Shown piece by piece: positions 47,797-60,718 of a stretch of DNA of 64,000 bases. Source of the stretch: Cinclus cinclus (taxonomy: Eukaryota > Chordata > Aves > Passeriformes > Cinclidae); contig NC_085051.1 of NCBI RefSeq assembly GCF_963662255.1, positions 53,111,101 through 53,175,100 of the forward strand, written 5' to 3'. The notes below the pieces were generated by a model. The model was not told the origin of the DNA, made no database searches, and worked only from the letters and a program-made list of their open reading frames with translations. How positions within the stretch are numbered: position 1 is the stretch's first letter; each line of letters starts with the position of its first letter. A program made the translations under genes and the position numbers.

Positions 47797-50700
47797 ATTT
47801 TAAACCATCACGCAAACTGGTGCATCTGATCATATTTCAGGTCTTTTCCATACCAAATAAGCTGCAGCAAATTTCCCGAGATGGCTTCAAAACTACTGTA
47901 ATTTCATTTCTCAGCTGACAGATGACCTCCTTCTACGACTTGGAATCAGTACTCTACCCAAATCTTCGTTGTCCAACAGATCCTTGTCTAATACTTGCAC
48001 ACATTTCTCTTAGCATGGTATCTCTCTTTCATCCATTCCCTCTTCAAACCATACTTCCTGTATTATTTAAAGGACAAATCATCCCTGCAGTTTCTCAAGG
48101 AGATAGAAACAGGGATAAACCTACAAGAACATTTTCCTCGCTTATTATCTCACATTCTACAGTTGAAGAATGTCACCTACAAAAATTTCAACAGACATCA
48201 CTCTCAGATGACAGTTTTATCTTACTAGACCTGATCTCCTGCTAAGGATACTGAAATGCTGGCAATCTTCAGTTGACTCTTACGAATGCCTAGCTGTCAA
48301 TTCAAGTTCCACAAGGCTGTAACACAGTTCTTAGCCATGTTCCTCCAATGATTCCCTAGACTTCATTCAACAGAACACACAGGTACCCAATCACCCTGAG
48401 CTGCAGTATAGACATCTTTGACACCATTTTCTCAGTCTTCTGTCTCAGATCTATCTCTACTTTTCCTGTACTATATGTAAAACAGAGAAAGGTGTTTTTT
48501 TCCATAAAAACTCCACTCCAGCTAATGCTCTCCATCTGCAAATTTGGAAAAAAAAAAATTCCAACTTTTCCCTCACAACTGTCACAATAAAAATCACCCT
48601 ACATCCTTGACCCAGTTGCCTTTCTGTGTCAATCCTGATAACCACAGTTTATTTGTTTTCACTTCACTTTCAATCTTCTTTCTTATCACTTTTCACTCCC
48701 TATCAAGAAATTTAGGTCAAATTGGCCCTTTACACCTGTTTCTACTCTCCATGTGCTCAACATTAACAGGTGTTCTTTGATTTCTCCAGTTTTGTCCACC
48801 ATGCCTTATATGCACCTGCAGAGCAACCTCATTCTTTTCTGTGGAGATCCTCCTTTGCTGGTCTGGCTAGAAAAACACATCAGACACAAGTCATTAATAT
48901 GCTGGAAAGTGCTGCCAATGAGGTGATAAATACTGTTTCGTCTCCTTAGACTTCCGTGACCATCCAGTTCATGGCTTTGTTCATGCCTAACCAAGATTCC
49001 AAGAGCTGTGCAACAGAAATGCATTCAACTTGTGGACCACAGCAGAGATCCCACTAGTCACAACTAAATGCCTTACACACAACTATGCAGAAACAAATCA
49101 TCTTTCAAACGGGTCTGATGGCCTTTGTTCTAAATGAGCTTGGTCCAGCTATCCTAGAAACCACCTTGACCTCGCTACTTGTGTTTTGCTATTTGAATTA
49201 CACTCTCCTAGTACAGTGTGCAATTACTTATGACTGGAATAAAACTACACCACCACCCCAAAAACAGCTGATGTAGCACGTGGATTCTTAGTTAAGACAG
49301 GATCTAGAAATCCAAAATTCCAACTGCTGAACAAAGTCTTTGCCTCACCATTTTTCTACAATCTAACTGAAAAAAAAGCCATTTTTTTTTTCCATCTTCA
49401 GCTAGTGAACTAAAAAAGCATACAGTTAAGTAAATCCTCTTTAACAATTTTTGTGGAGACAAGAACTGTATCTCCCTCAACTATTACCTCATCCTACCAA
49501 GACCCAAAACACTGCAGCTTGAGAAGAAATAAACAGTACACCCACATCTCCTTGCCTTCTGCCCAAGCTAATAATAAGTATTGTAAAAACAATAACAAAG
49601 TCCATATAAGTAGGCACTTCCTGATATCCTACTCACACCGAACTGAGGTATTTAAGGTATCAGAAAGGAACCAGCAAGAATTATTTAAGGACATGCTGAA
49701 ACATTAGAATTGAAAACAAGTTCAAGATTATTTTCTAACAGTAATATTGATGTATTCTACCACAAAAAAGGAAGTGAGTTCTGCGGATGAAGGTGGCGAA
49801 CTATTCAGCTGGCTTTTTATTTTCTGTATAACCATTTTTAAACTAAAGCCCATGTTTCCAAACAAAACCAGAGTTCCTGGCAAAAACTGATCTGAAGATC
49901 ATTACTTTTTCTGCATGTAATTTTATGTAATTTAAAAAAGAAAGACACATATAGGAAAGTTTAGAAGAAAGATCACTCCAGCAGAGAAGCAAAGGTTAAG
50001 GAAAAACACCTTTGTGTTCCAAGAAAACAAAAACCATGAATTTTTCTCTTTGTGCTATCTATTATTCTTATTACCCAAATTTAGAATGCCTACATGATAC
50101 TAAAGGTAGAGTGCATAATAGAGATTTTTTTTAATTGTGTCAATTTAAGAATTATCAAACATATAACTGCAATTTAAAAACATACCAAATAGTAAATATG
50201 GCTTAAGTCACATACTACTGTTTACTCATATTAGACTCTCCCTTTGCCTTTTTTTTGGTCTGTAAACCAGCCTAGAAATTTCACTGCGTAAATAACAAGA
50301 ATAAGCCAAACAAAAACCCCTTTTCTTCTAGCAGATCACTGAACAGACACTTCAAATAAAAGGCTGACACACAGCAAACTTAAAGTACAAAACAATTTAT
50401 GATAAAAATGCCAACTTCAATCCTTCTGTTTCACAGGAACTGGAAGGCATTATCTTCTCACCATACATTTTCCCCTAACAAAGAATTCCAAAACATTCAT
50501 TCATGATCTTGCAATGCTTTGCCATTTCCGAGCTTTTAGTGGTGCCTGCAACTCCAAGATGAGAACAATCAGCCAAGACTTGTTAGAAGTGAATCTCTCT
50601 CTAGAGACCTCAGCATCTCCCAAGAATTGTTACCATTTTTGTGCTTGATTTTGCTAACTTGAGAGTCCCAGGAGTTTGCTATATTCGAGGCACTACTACA

Positions 50701-53700
50701 ATAGTTTTAAACTGGAAATTCCAAACCCATATCTTACTGAAATGTCATAATCCCATCAATGAAATACAAACTTTGAGTAAGACTAAGGATTTCAGCTACT
50801 AGAAAAATTATAGAACACGAGGCAAGCAAAATGTGAAAACATAAAAAAAAACCCCAAACATTAGTTTGGTGATGAGATAAATTAATATGCACAACTTTGC
50901 ATGCAGAATGGTCAGAAAAAGAGTTACATGTTATCAATTATCTCATGCAAGTTTGCTTGCCTGGAATCCATGCTATTTTATAGAACTTCCATCAACTATT
51001 TCCATCAGAAATTGCAGTTGTACATTTCAAGCATTAAAGCAGTGTTTTAATTTTTGCAGTAGGAACACAGCCCATTTTTATGATTAGACTTAATTAGGTA
51101 AAACTTTAAGCAATTACATTAAAAAACCCACGGACTATACAATTATAACCACAGAACTGTTTGAATTACAGCCATCTGAAGATCCTTTCTTGACTCAAGT
51201 CACAGGTATTTCTTTATACTACTGAGATCTCAGAGGAAACAAATCCCAAATAAATCTCTGATGTTATTACATGCAAACCCCAGAAAAACAGTAGTAAGAT
51301 CAAACACTTTCACTTCTCTGTATAATTAAGAAACATTTAAAATCCATCTAATCAACAAGTTATCCACCAGCATACTTTTCCCAATAATTATTTTTTATCT
51401 TCAGAATGAAGCTGTTATTTTTAAAAATAAATCTGTTGAAGAATTTCTTGCAGTATGAGTCTTAATTCAGATTAAAGCATCAGGACATACAGCAAATTTA
51501 TTATCAATTATTGTGGTCTTGACCAGAATTGTTTTCTCTAACATCTTGTTTCTGTTCCCCATATATGGGGTGAGAAATTACTGCAATCAATTTCCATATT
51601 TCTAAACAGCTTTTCTCACATCCTACTCACACTCAAGCTGCATAAACTTTGAATTCAGGACAAAAGTTCTGTGATGCTTTTGAGTGTTATTAGTAAAATT
51701 CCAAAAGGCAGTGCAACCAACAGACTTCAGTTTGCACAAAATACAAAAATGAACAAAATTTTCTGCCAAAATGTGTGACACCAATAGTTTCTTATTACAC
51801 TCTCAAATTTGAAGCCAACTGCCTCCATATGGCCCGCAAAAGAATCCACAAAACTGGGAGTAAATCTCAGACACTAAAAATGTATTCAGCTACAGGCTAC
51901 TAACAAACATTAAACCTTAATTTTTACTACTGGTAAACTCAAGCATTCATGAGGTTACTCAAAAATAGGAACAAGGTCATATTTTTTATGGTCAACACTT
52001 TTGATTTTGATCAAATCTGAAAATTTCAAGTTGCCTAAATGTACTTCAATATACTTATCTCACAAAAGCTTTTTTTCTTTGCATCGGCTCATATGTTAGT
52101 TACATTAACTTACTATTTTGCAATCACTGAAAGAAAAAAAAAAATCCACATTGAGATCCACCTTCATCATGCTCTGCACTAGACAACCTGCCCACAGAAA
52201 GCTCAACCAGGAACTTGTCAGACAATAGTTATGTATAAAACTACTTCTCTTGCTGAAGCACAGGAATCATTTTAATTATTTCACTCCGCTTACAGAGGAG
52301 TTTAATTCCTCTTAGAGAATGCAGAAGTATAGATTTAAAATAAAATCTTTTAAAAGTGCAGGGAAATCTTGTTCAAAGCCTACATGTTGTGAAGGCTTAA
52401 AGAACTGACAGAACCATAGAGATTTCCTCTCAGGAGTTCCAGAATTCTTGCCTTTGCCCTTTCATGGCTGTCATATGTGACAGCAGGTGCTCAACAGCAC
52501 CCAGGTTATTTCAAAAATCTATGCCTACCTCGTATTTATTTGCTATGGGGATACTTACAACACTTCTTTGACAGAAAAAGAGCTACAGCATGACTGTAGA
52601 TCTGGAATCTGAAGCCCCTTACTCCTGCAGTGGCAGGCTTTCTGTAGGGTAAGGAAATAAGCCAGCATTTTTGCAAAAGGAAGGAAACAGCAACTATAAT
52701 CAGCAAGACAGATCCACAAACTGTTAAATGAAAGGTTAACTGAAAAACTTCCAGAGCTCTAGGAAAATAATACCTAATGAAAACAATAGCAACTACGAGT
52801 TCACTTGTGTAAACAATGAAAACAACCCACAGACTACAGGCTGTGAGAAGCAAGATAACAACAGGGCTAAAAAAACAACTGACCTAACAAATGGTAAGTT
52901 TCTAGCATCTGCTTAGGACAGAAGAGTGACATCATTTAGACATTATAAATCCTATATCAGATTTTAGACTACATTTTGCTATATAACAGGTCAGTCAATC
53001 CATGGGAGTGAACCACTGACAGATCTCCAGACATTACCTTTAGGGAAGCTGTTTGTTATTCGTTAAAACATTGAAATACCTTGTTTTAGATTCAGACAGG
53101 AAATCAAGCAGGAGTTGAGATGTAGATAAAATTTAAAAGGTGGGCAGTAAACTTGTGGCTCCAGCAGGGAAAAATTATTATAGTTTAAAAGAGACAAACA
53201 AAAAACACCCAGAGATTGCATGACATATAAAACTGCTATTTTAGAAGAATATCTGTCCAAGTGTAATATTTATCATCATCAGCTAAAGCAACACAGCCTC
53301 AAGTTAGAGAAATCTATAAAACATGCTTCTTGTGATGTTTTCTAGTGGAAAATATAATTTGGCACTTGCTACAGAATGAGTTCAACATCCCTGCATCATA
53401 TTATCTTTTGGCTTGATTCCTAAATTGCTACATCTGGAGAAACAGCAAGAGATCTTGTTGTTGCTCCTTGATGCAAATAATTTTACCAAAGGACTCCAAA
53501 GACACTGGTTACCATGTAAGAGACTTTGGAACACAGGGATAATTCTAGGTACGCTAACAAACTCTTGCTGAGCTCATTTCTCCATTGTGCAACACAGACT
53601 AAAAATGGAGAGACTTTTATTCTTCCCAAAACAGGGCTCTGAAATTTTGCTTTCTTTCACAGTTTAAAAGACAGTGGGCCATATGGTATCTTTCATGATA

Positions 53701-54996
53701 TACATAATTATTATTATTAAAAGGTGTAAGCTGGAGACTCTTATTGAAAGACTTTCTGCTCTAATCAGTTGATGTTCAATGACCAATGTTCATGACTCAA
53801 TATGTAAGTTCTCACCTTGCAAATTACCATTATATGATTTCTTACAGGATTATTGCAAATGGGTCATACCATCTATCAACCTAGAGCAGAAGACTGATCT
53901 TCAAATCAAGCAGCTCTGAAGAAGTTCCAAAGGGTTTTTTTTTTATACTTGCTGTCTTCAATAAGGATACTCTTTATTATCTTCTGGAGTGGTTTTTTTT
54001 CCTGTGAACGTTCCAATGACAAAGCTCATCTCGTACTACCTGCCTAATTTCAATTAGATTTATCTAAAGCACCTTGAAACAAAACAATAAAAATCAGCTG
54101 TCAAAATTTTGTGCTGATTAATTAAAAAGTAAAAAAAAAAAATACTAATTTATTTAAGAAACTAGCAAACAGCCCAGCTATAACAAAGTATTTCGGAAGT
54201 TGATAAGGCCTATAAATATGAGAATTCCGCAAATAATGGATTCCTACTAAACTCTCTGAAAATTGCAGCAGTTCCTGCATTTGCAAATGCACAAAACACT
54301 ACTAATACACAGGAAAGGTCAGAAGGTGGGAGGACAGCAAGACTCTGGATCAAAAATAAGGCTGCACTGGTGCAGTGATCATTCCAATTGTCCATAAACT
54401 CCACTAGATCTATTTAATAAAACATGAACATGATGCTCACAGTTCTACTATTCTTCACACCTTCAGATCAGGGTCCACCAAACCAAATGGTTCAGAGTTA
54501 CGTGGGCACCCCCAGCACAAGGTGTGACCTCACAGCACCCAGGGAAAAGGAGGCAGCAACCACTGAGGCACTACAACTGCATCTCATTGTACAGTATTCC
54601 ACACATCACTTAGTTCTAATGTTCAGAGGTCTAAATCTTTCATATCTGACAGGGTAACCAGTATGCCACACCTCAAAGGCATCACAAGCTTGCTAAAACA
54701 GTCTAAAAGTATAAACTGCCCATTCCATTTAATCAACTGATGAGATATGAATAACATGCTAAAAATGCTCTTAAATATTTTATTCTCCAAATCATTAAGG
54801 AAGATGCGGCCAAAGAAAAACACAAATGTAGTGCTGTAAAATTCGCAGTACACACAGGTGAACTGGAAATAAACTAAAACCAAAACTAAATTAATTCAAG
54901 ATGACTCAGCTTCAGAGATCCTTTTATTACACAATAATCTCAGCTTTCCAGTCAGGGGAAAAAAAAAGAAAAAAGTTATGTTCACTAAAATGAAAG

Positions 54997-55000
<4 letters not shown>

Positions 55001-55027
<27 letters not shown>

Positions 55028-55112
55028 CCCACCCAAACCAAAGTACCATGCACCAACGTAAACAAACAAACAAAAAAAACCCACTCGCAAACCCAAACCA
55101 AAAAAAAAAAAG
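55001..55112 (+). repeat. A27 homopolymer with A/C-rich low-complexity flank
   Basis: 27 A at 55001-55027, then mostly CCCAAACC and CAAA-type words to about 55112. It could be the tail of a decayed retroposed copy, but the sequence upstream is not recognised as any gene or SINE. Confidence 0.8.
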
Positions 55113-56227
55113 CCATACACACATAAAACCCCCTGAAGCCCAAACTCTACAAAAAAGGCCAGCTTCCACTGAGACTCAAGAACCAGATAAAGAAGACAAA
55201 AATTTAGTATTTTACTTTCATTAGGTGGGGATATGTAGCAAAGTCCCATTCAAGCTTTTTTGCATATTGGCCTTAGCACTGCAATTTACTTGGAAAGAAA
55301 GCTCAGTCTGACAACACCAGACAATACTAAAGAGCAGAGCTCAGTGTGAGGGTTTGAGTCAATTTTCCTGAAAGAAAAATCTTCAAAACCCACATGTAAC
55401 AGAAGCATCCCACTGAATTTGTATCATAGAAGTGAATGTTCTCAAATTATTAAAAATATTTTGGCCAAGGTTAAGGACAGGGAGGTGCTGATGTTTCTAC
55501 AGTCTTGTGTTCGACCTTGTCAACAGCTACAGCAAAGTCATCCAAAATCTACTGAATTCCAGAAAAGCCTGACCTACCTACTGCATTGAAAAATCATCCC
55601 ATTGAAAAAGCATAGGCTACAAAGACAGGCAGGCATTTGTATCTTTTCTTTTACAAGCCTTTCAACAAAATATGAAAAAAATACCCCTTAAAACAAGAAA
55701 TACTAAACCACAAACCAAAACAAAACCAACCAACAGGGTATTTTTACTAAAGAACACACTTTTTGTCAAATACTAAAGGTGTTTTGCAGCACCAAACATA
55801 ATTTTATCATTTTACAAAAAAAGAACAATTCCTACAAAATCTACAGACACACAACCATATGTAGTGTTGCAAATGGAACCAGCACTATTCTTTCTTCTTT
55901 ATTTTCAATAGTGTGAATGCAGAAAGTACTACCATAGCTTTCTTCCACTAGGCAGGAAGTATTAACAAAATACTGATTGTTTAGTGCATTGCTTTCAGGG
56001 AAAACCAGCCATTCAGTCTTAGATGTAAAGATGTTATCTGGCTTGGTAAAAAAAATAGTAAATGAAAAGTGAATACATCCTTGGGGATTCAACAGGCAAG
56101 CCAGCAGAATTTTCCTTCCATCAGAGTGGAATAATTTTTTCCAAAACATCTTTAGTTTTAAGGTGTCAGATTTAAAAATTAAAAGCTATTGTTTAATACT
56201 CAGAAGTCCACCTTGGTGAATCAAAAA

Positions 56228-56248
56228 CTACTACTACTACTACTACTG
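56228..56248 (+). repeat. (CTA)7 microsatellite
   Basis: Seven perfect CTA trinucleotides in intron 1. Confidence 0.85.
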
Positions 56249-59033
56249 CATCAAGCTATGCAAGGTAAAATTAAAAATTTCAGGCATTTTATATACAGAA
56301 GAAACTCATAAGGCAATAATCCCTGATCTTGAAATGAAAATCTCACAGACACGCACTCACTCTAATCCATTATAAAGATTCACTGCTCAGTTTTACAAAA
56401 AGAAATCCAAAACCACTTAAGATTACAGCAAACAAGCAAAACCAATGTTGTCCCACCTTCTCTTTTATAATTCTGTCCTTGGTCCACTGTTTAGATTTAA
56501 GTCCAGTCTTTTTCCGTAGCCAAGATTTCCCTTTTGATGCTTTGACAATATTCTGAAGAACCATCCTTAAAATATTCTTCATGTGGACAGTTGTCAATAA
56601 CAATGAATATAAAAATGTTGTGTAAAGCTAAAACCTAATAACAGTTTCTGTGCAACAACTACAGTGAAAAACTACTTAAATGGAGTATTTTTGGTCTACT
56701 GGCAGATGAATTCAGGCAGTAATGACGAGCAGTGATAAGATGTTCTAAAGAAACAAGACAGGCCACAGTTGTGACAGGAACAAGATAGGCAAGATCAAGT
56801 TTCACCTAATTAGGCAAGGTTGCAGTAGGGGAGTTCTGTTATCTTCTCATTGTGCAATACTAGTCTTTGTTGCTATTATAATAATGACAAACAGTATTTA
56901 TCTTAAATAAATTTACATATAAGGGTCTGACTGTCTGAAAAAGCACAGAAGTGATTTTCCTGTTGAAGGGGGCAATGGCAGGAGCAGAAGTCTTAAGAGC
57001 AAATCATCCTAACAATTGTCAAAAGACATTTCCATTACACATTACCTTAAATAAAAAAATGTTTTAAATGGAACAACCAGCTTAAAAACAACACCACCAT
57101 ATATTTATGCCTAAAAATACTACCATTCAGACACTACTCCATTCTTGGCAAAGTCTGTCTTCTTGCTGGACATAATTCAAGCAGCAGAGAATATAAACTG
57201 GAAACTCCTCTTCTGACTGTCTCATCATGTCAAGGGACAGCAAATGTTGATCATCTTTCCTGTCAACACTGTACAGGATCGGATGTGGGGAGCAGGCAGC
57301 GCAATGGCACCAACCATGCATTGAGCCCTAACCCTACATCTGCAGGAGCAAAGCTTAATTCTCCAGCCTGATCCATTCCCTTCCTAGAGCAAATGGAGAG
57401 AGGAGGGACCCAAGGGAAAAACAAAACAAAAACAAACACAAACAAACCGACCCACAGTATGAAATATCAGCAGAACCAGACAATCCATCACTCAGACCTG
57501 AGCCACATTCTGTGTAGCACTTTGCACATGAACTGCAAGAACAGAAAAGTATGGAGTTCTCAACTTTGCTTGTAAGCCACAGCATTTTTACTTTACCCTT
57601 CCCCGCCAGCAGCAGCAGAGCAGACAAAGCTAGAGATACTTTATTTAAAGTGCTTCCACATTCAGAATCAGTACTGTCCTCCCATAACACATTTTGTCAC
57701 TAACAAAAACATTCTGATCCCATGCAGTATTCTTCCTTCCTGCTCAGCGAACATGCACCACACGTTGAGAGATTTATTGAGAATATCATTGGTAGAATAG
57801 TGTCAGATGTTTAAAATAATGCAACTAAAAAAAATTAACCTTTTAGCAACAAAGAACATTTTAAATTAATTAGAAACTCAAGGTTATTTCTTAAAAGGGA
57901 AGGGTTGTTTTGCTTTAGGAAGGATGGAAAAAATCTGATCTGGTTGTTCTCCAAAACCAGATTGTATCTTGATCTGCCAGAAAAACAAACTATCACATGA
58001 ATAAATATTTGAGAGGAAAAGCTGGGCCTGTTTTAACACATATTGTGCCGTTCTTTCAACCATGGCTATGGTCTGAATTCTTCTAAACTGTCCCCCAAAC
58101 TTAAAAAAGCCAGACTTAGGAAGGCAAGACAGACATGCAGACCAGCAGCATATGGGAAGGTCAAACGCTAAAGCCTGTCATATTGGATAACTGGGCTCTT
58201 TCAAAAGAAGAATAGGAACTAAAATAAACATGTGCCACTGAATTTCCCTTTCATCCTGTCATCCCTCCTGAAATAACTGAAAACATCTGTGTGTAATTTG
58301 TTAAATCAGATAAATAAAAACCCAATACAAACACAGGGTAGTCCCTTATGTTTCATGAAAGTATCATCTCCACACTGAGTACCTGATCCAGTGCAGGGAT
58401 GTGGCTGCTTTAGAACTGTTAACTGTCAGATATGTAAATACAAATCTAGAGTATATGTAGGAAGGTAAGAATACCAGTCTCTGGTTGTTTAATGTATCAC
58501 CCTCAAAATCCTAAATTAAAGAAAGAAGAGTATTTTCCTCACTAAAATTTCAAGAAGTTTTGAATGTTCTAAATTAAGGAGGTAAGATATATGTACTATT
58601 TCACTGACATAAGTAGCTCTCCTACATTAAATGCAAAAAAAATCCCATGTCAGATCCAAGAAGTCTTGCCCTGTGTGACAAAGCTCATATGTAGCAAATC
58701 TATACACCTGCAGATTATGTAAATCACTCAGCAGGAAGTGAACTACAGCCTGTGATCCTACTAAAGTACTTTAATATGAAGACATTCGTGATCTCTGAAA
58801 ACTACACGGAGTGACGTAGGAAAAAAGGATATAAAGGAAAATTCAAAAGTCTAATTCTCTAAAAAGGATACAACTTCGCATCAAATGTCTACACAAAATG
58901 AAAAACTACTGAATATAAAGCTAGAGATGAAAACTGATGGGTGTGAGCAGCTAAGAATACTTAGAAAAGTAATGAACAAGTAAGAAGAAAAGTAAGAGTT
59001 CAGAAGGAATATAAGACCACACTGCATTAGAGT

Positions 59034-59067
59034 AGCAATAACTTTAAATTAGCAATAACTTTAAATT
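59034..59067 (+). repeat. 17-bp perfect tandem duplication
   Basis: The unit AGCAATAACTTTAAATT occurs twice in direct succession (59034-59050 and 59051-59067) with no mismatch, which suggests a recent slippage or repair event. Confidence 0.88.
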
Positions 59068-60676
59068 TGTTTTAATAACTTTTGTTTCACTTTGTCAGCC
59101 TATTTCACTCTTTCACTATTGTCACTTCTCTTCTCTTGCTATATAAGCCATATTGTAAATGCTAAATGTGCAAATGTACAATTTATTTAAACATGCTTAA
59201 CTACAAATATGCATGATTACACAGAGGCTCTCTAAGCTAAGCTTCTCCATATTTTTGGAAAATTAATCTAAACAGACACCTTAATATTACATCCAGATGA
59301 AAATTATTATAATTTGCACCCAAGATTTAAAAAACCTAAACACCTTGGGGTTTTTTCTATGTATTCTCTTTCTGTTTCTACAGTAGGATCAATCAAAAAG
59401 CCATGGATCATAACAGAAAAAGTAAAACAAACATAAAAAGAAAACCCATCAACAATAACAACATCATCAACATTTTCACAGATCATTATGAATTAATAAC
59501 ACTTAATGAGACATGTACCTACGTTTACTTATCACTTCCACTTCAAACTGACAACTAAGTTTATGCAATGTCTTCAACTTATTGCACTGAGGTAAAAACA
59601 CGATGTTCCTACACTAACAACTGTACGTGTAATATCTGACACAGAGAATGAGTTTTGGGGAGTGTGTTTCCTTTTTCCCATATGAGGCTGGAGTGTATGG
59701 AAGGGATTTTACAATCTGCTCTCCAAAAGATGTTAGAAAGTGGCACTCCTAAGACCACAAGAAACCAGACTGTTGATTCCAGCATGACTACAGACATTAA
59801 TATATAAAAACATACACATCTACATTAAAACATTCATATTTCTGCTTTCTTTCACATATTTGAACACATCCCATCTCACAAGAAAACTGCATCACTTAGC
59901 AAGAATAATCACTGAAAGACTTTGGTCCCTACTTCAGGTGGGGAGGGAGGAAGAAAAATTAAGACACATCAGAACACTCATCCCTGAGCACTGGAAGAAG
60001 AGAGGCTGTTGAAACCTCAGTGCTTGGAAAAATCTCTAAATTACTGGAGAGATAATAGGAAAGAGCTGACCAAAAGCTTCTTCCTGCTCAGAAAAGATAA
60101 GGGCAACTACATGCACGCACCAGATCAAGCTTACTTGTAATTTTGTGTCAAAGCTTCTCAGTTCTTCAGAACTCAGAGAGCAAACTGAGCAGTATTTGGT
60201 AGCTTCAGATGTCTGGGGGAAGGGAGCAGCAGCAAATGGGGGTAATCCAGTAATGCCTTGAAGACTCAAAGATTTGTCAGGTTGAAGGTTATAAAACACC
60301 CAGAAACACAAAAAGACCATATTAGAAACACAGTACAGTAAATCCTCTGATTTAGTGTGTATTTTATGTCCTTTAAAGTGCTTTTTGAGGATATAATTTT
60401 GAACCATAAACACAAAAATCCCTCTATCAAATATTGTAAAGGTTGGTACACATGGAAGTGGATCCAATTCAAAAGTACTTTATGTTTAGCTAAAAATGAG
60501 CAAAAATAAAATACCTTTTATATAAATTAAATTATTCCAATGTATGTATTGCACTGGATTTCAAATTCACACTGGGGTAAACAGAACAGTTTATAGTTTA
60601 AACAGAATTTAAACCTCCTTCATGACTTTATGTCTTATCACTTTGACAAAAACAAACACTATTGCTCTCCACCATC

Positions 60677-60718
60677 GGGGAGGGGGAGCGGGGGGGGGGG
60701 GGAGGGGGGGGGAAGGGG
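60677..60718 (+). repeat. G-run cluster with G-quadruplex potential
   Basis: Five runs of four or more G (the longest twelve), separated by one or two bases, lie in an otherwise AT-rich intron. This satisfies the usual four-run G-quadruplex pattern on the plus strand, which is the non-template strand for a minus-strand gene only if read as C on the transcript. Function unknown. Confidence 0.85.

Noticed and set aside
47488..48245. Two plus-strand genes in intron 1
   Set aside because: Pyrimidine-rich composition, overlapping frames, no domain resemblance; better explained as non-coding or decayed repeat.
54890..55030. Processed pseudogene ending in the A27 run
   Set aside because: The upstream sequence is not recognisable as any coding gene, and no target-site duplication could be identified.
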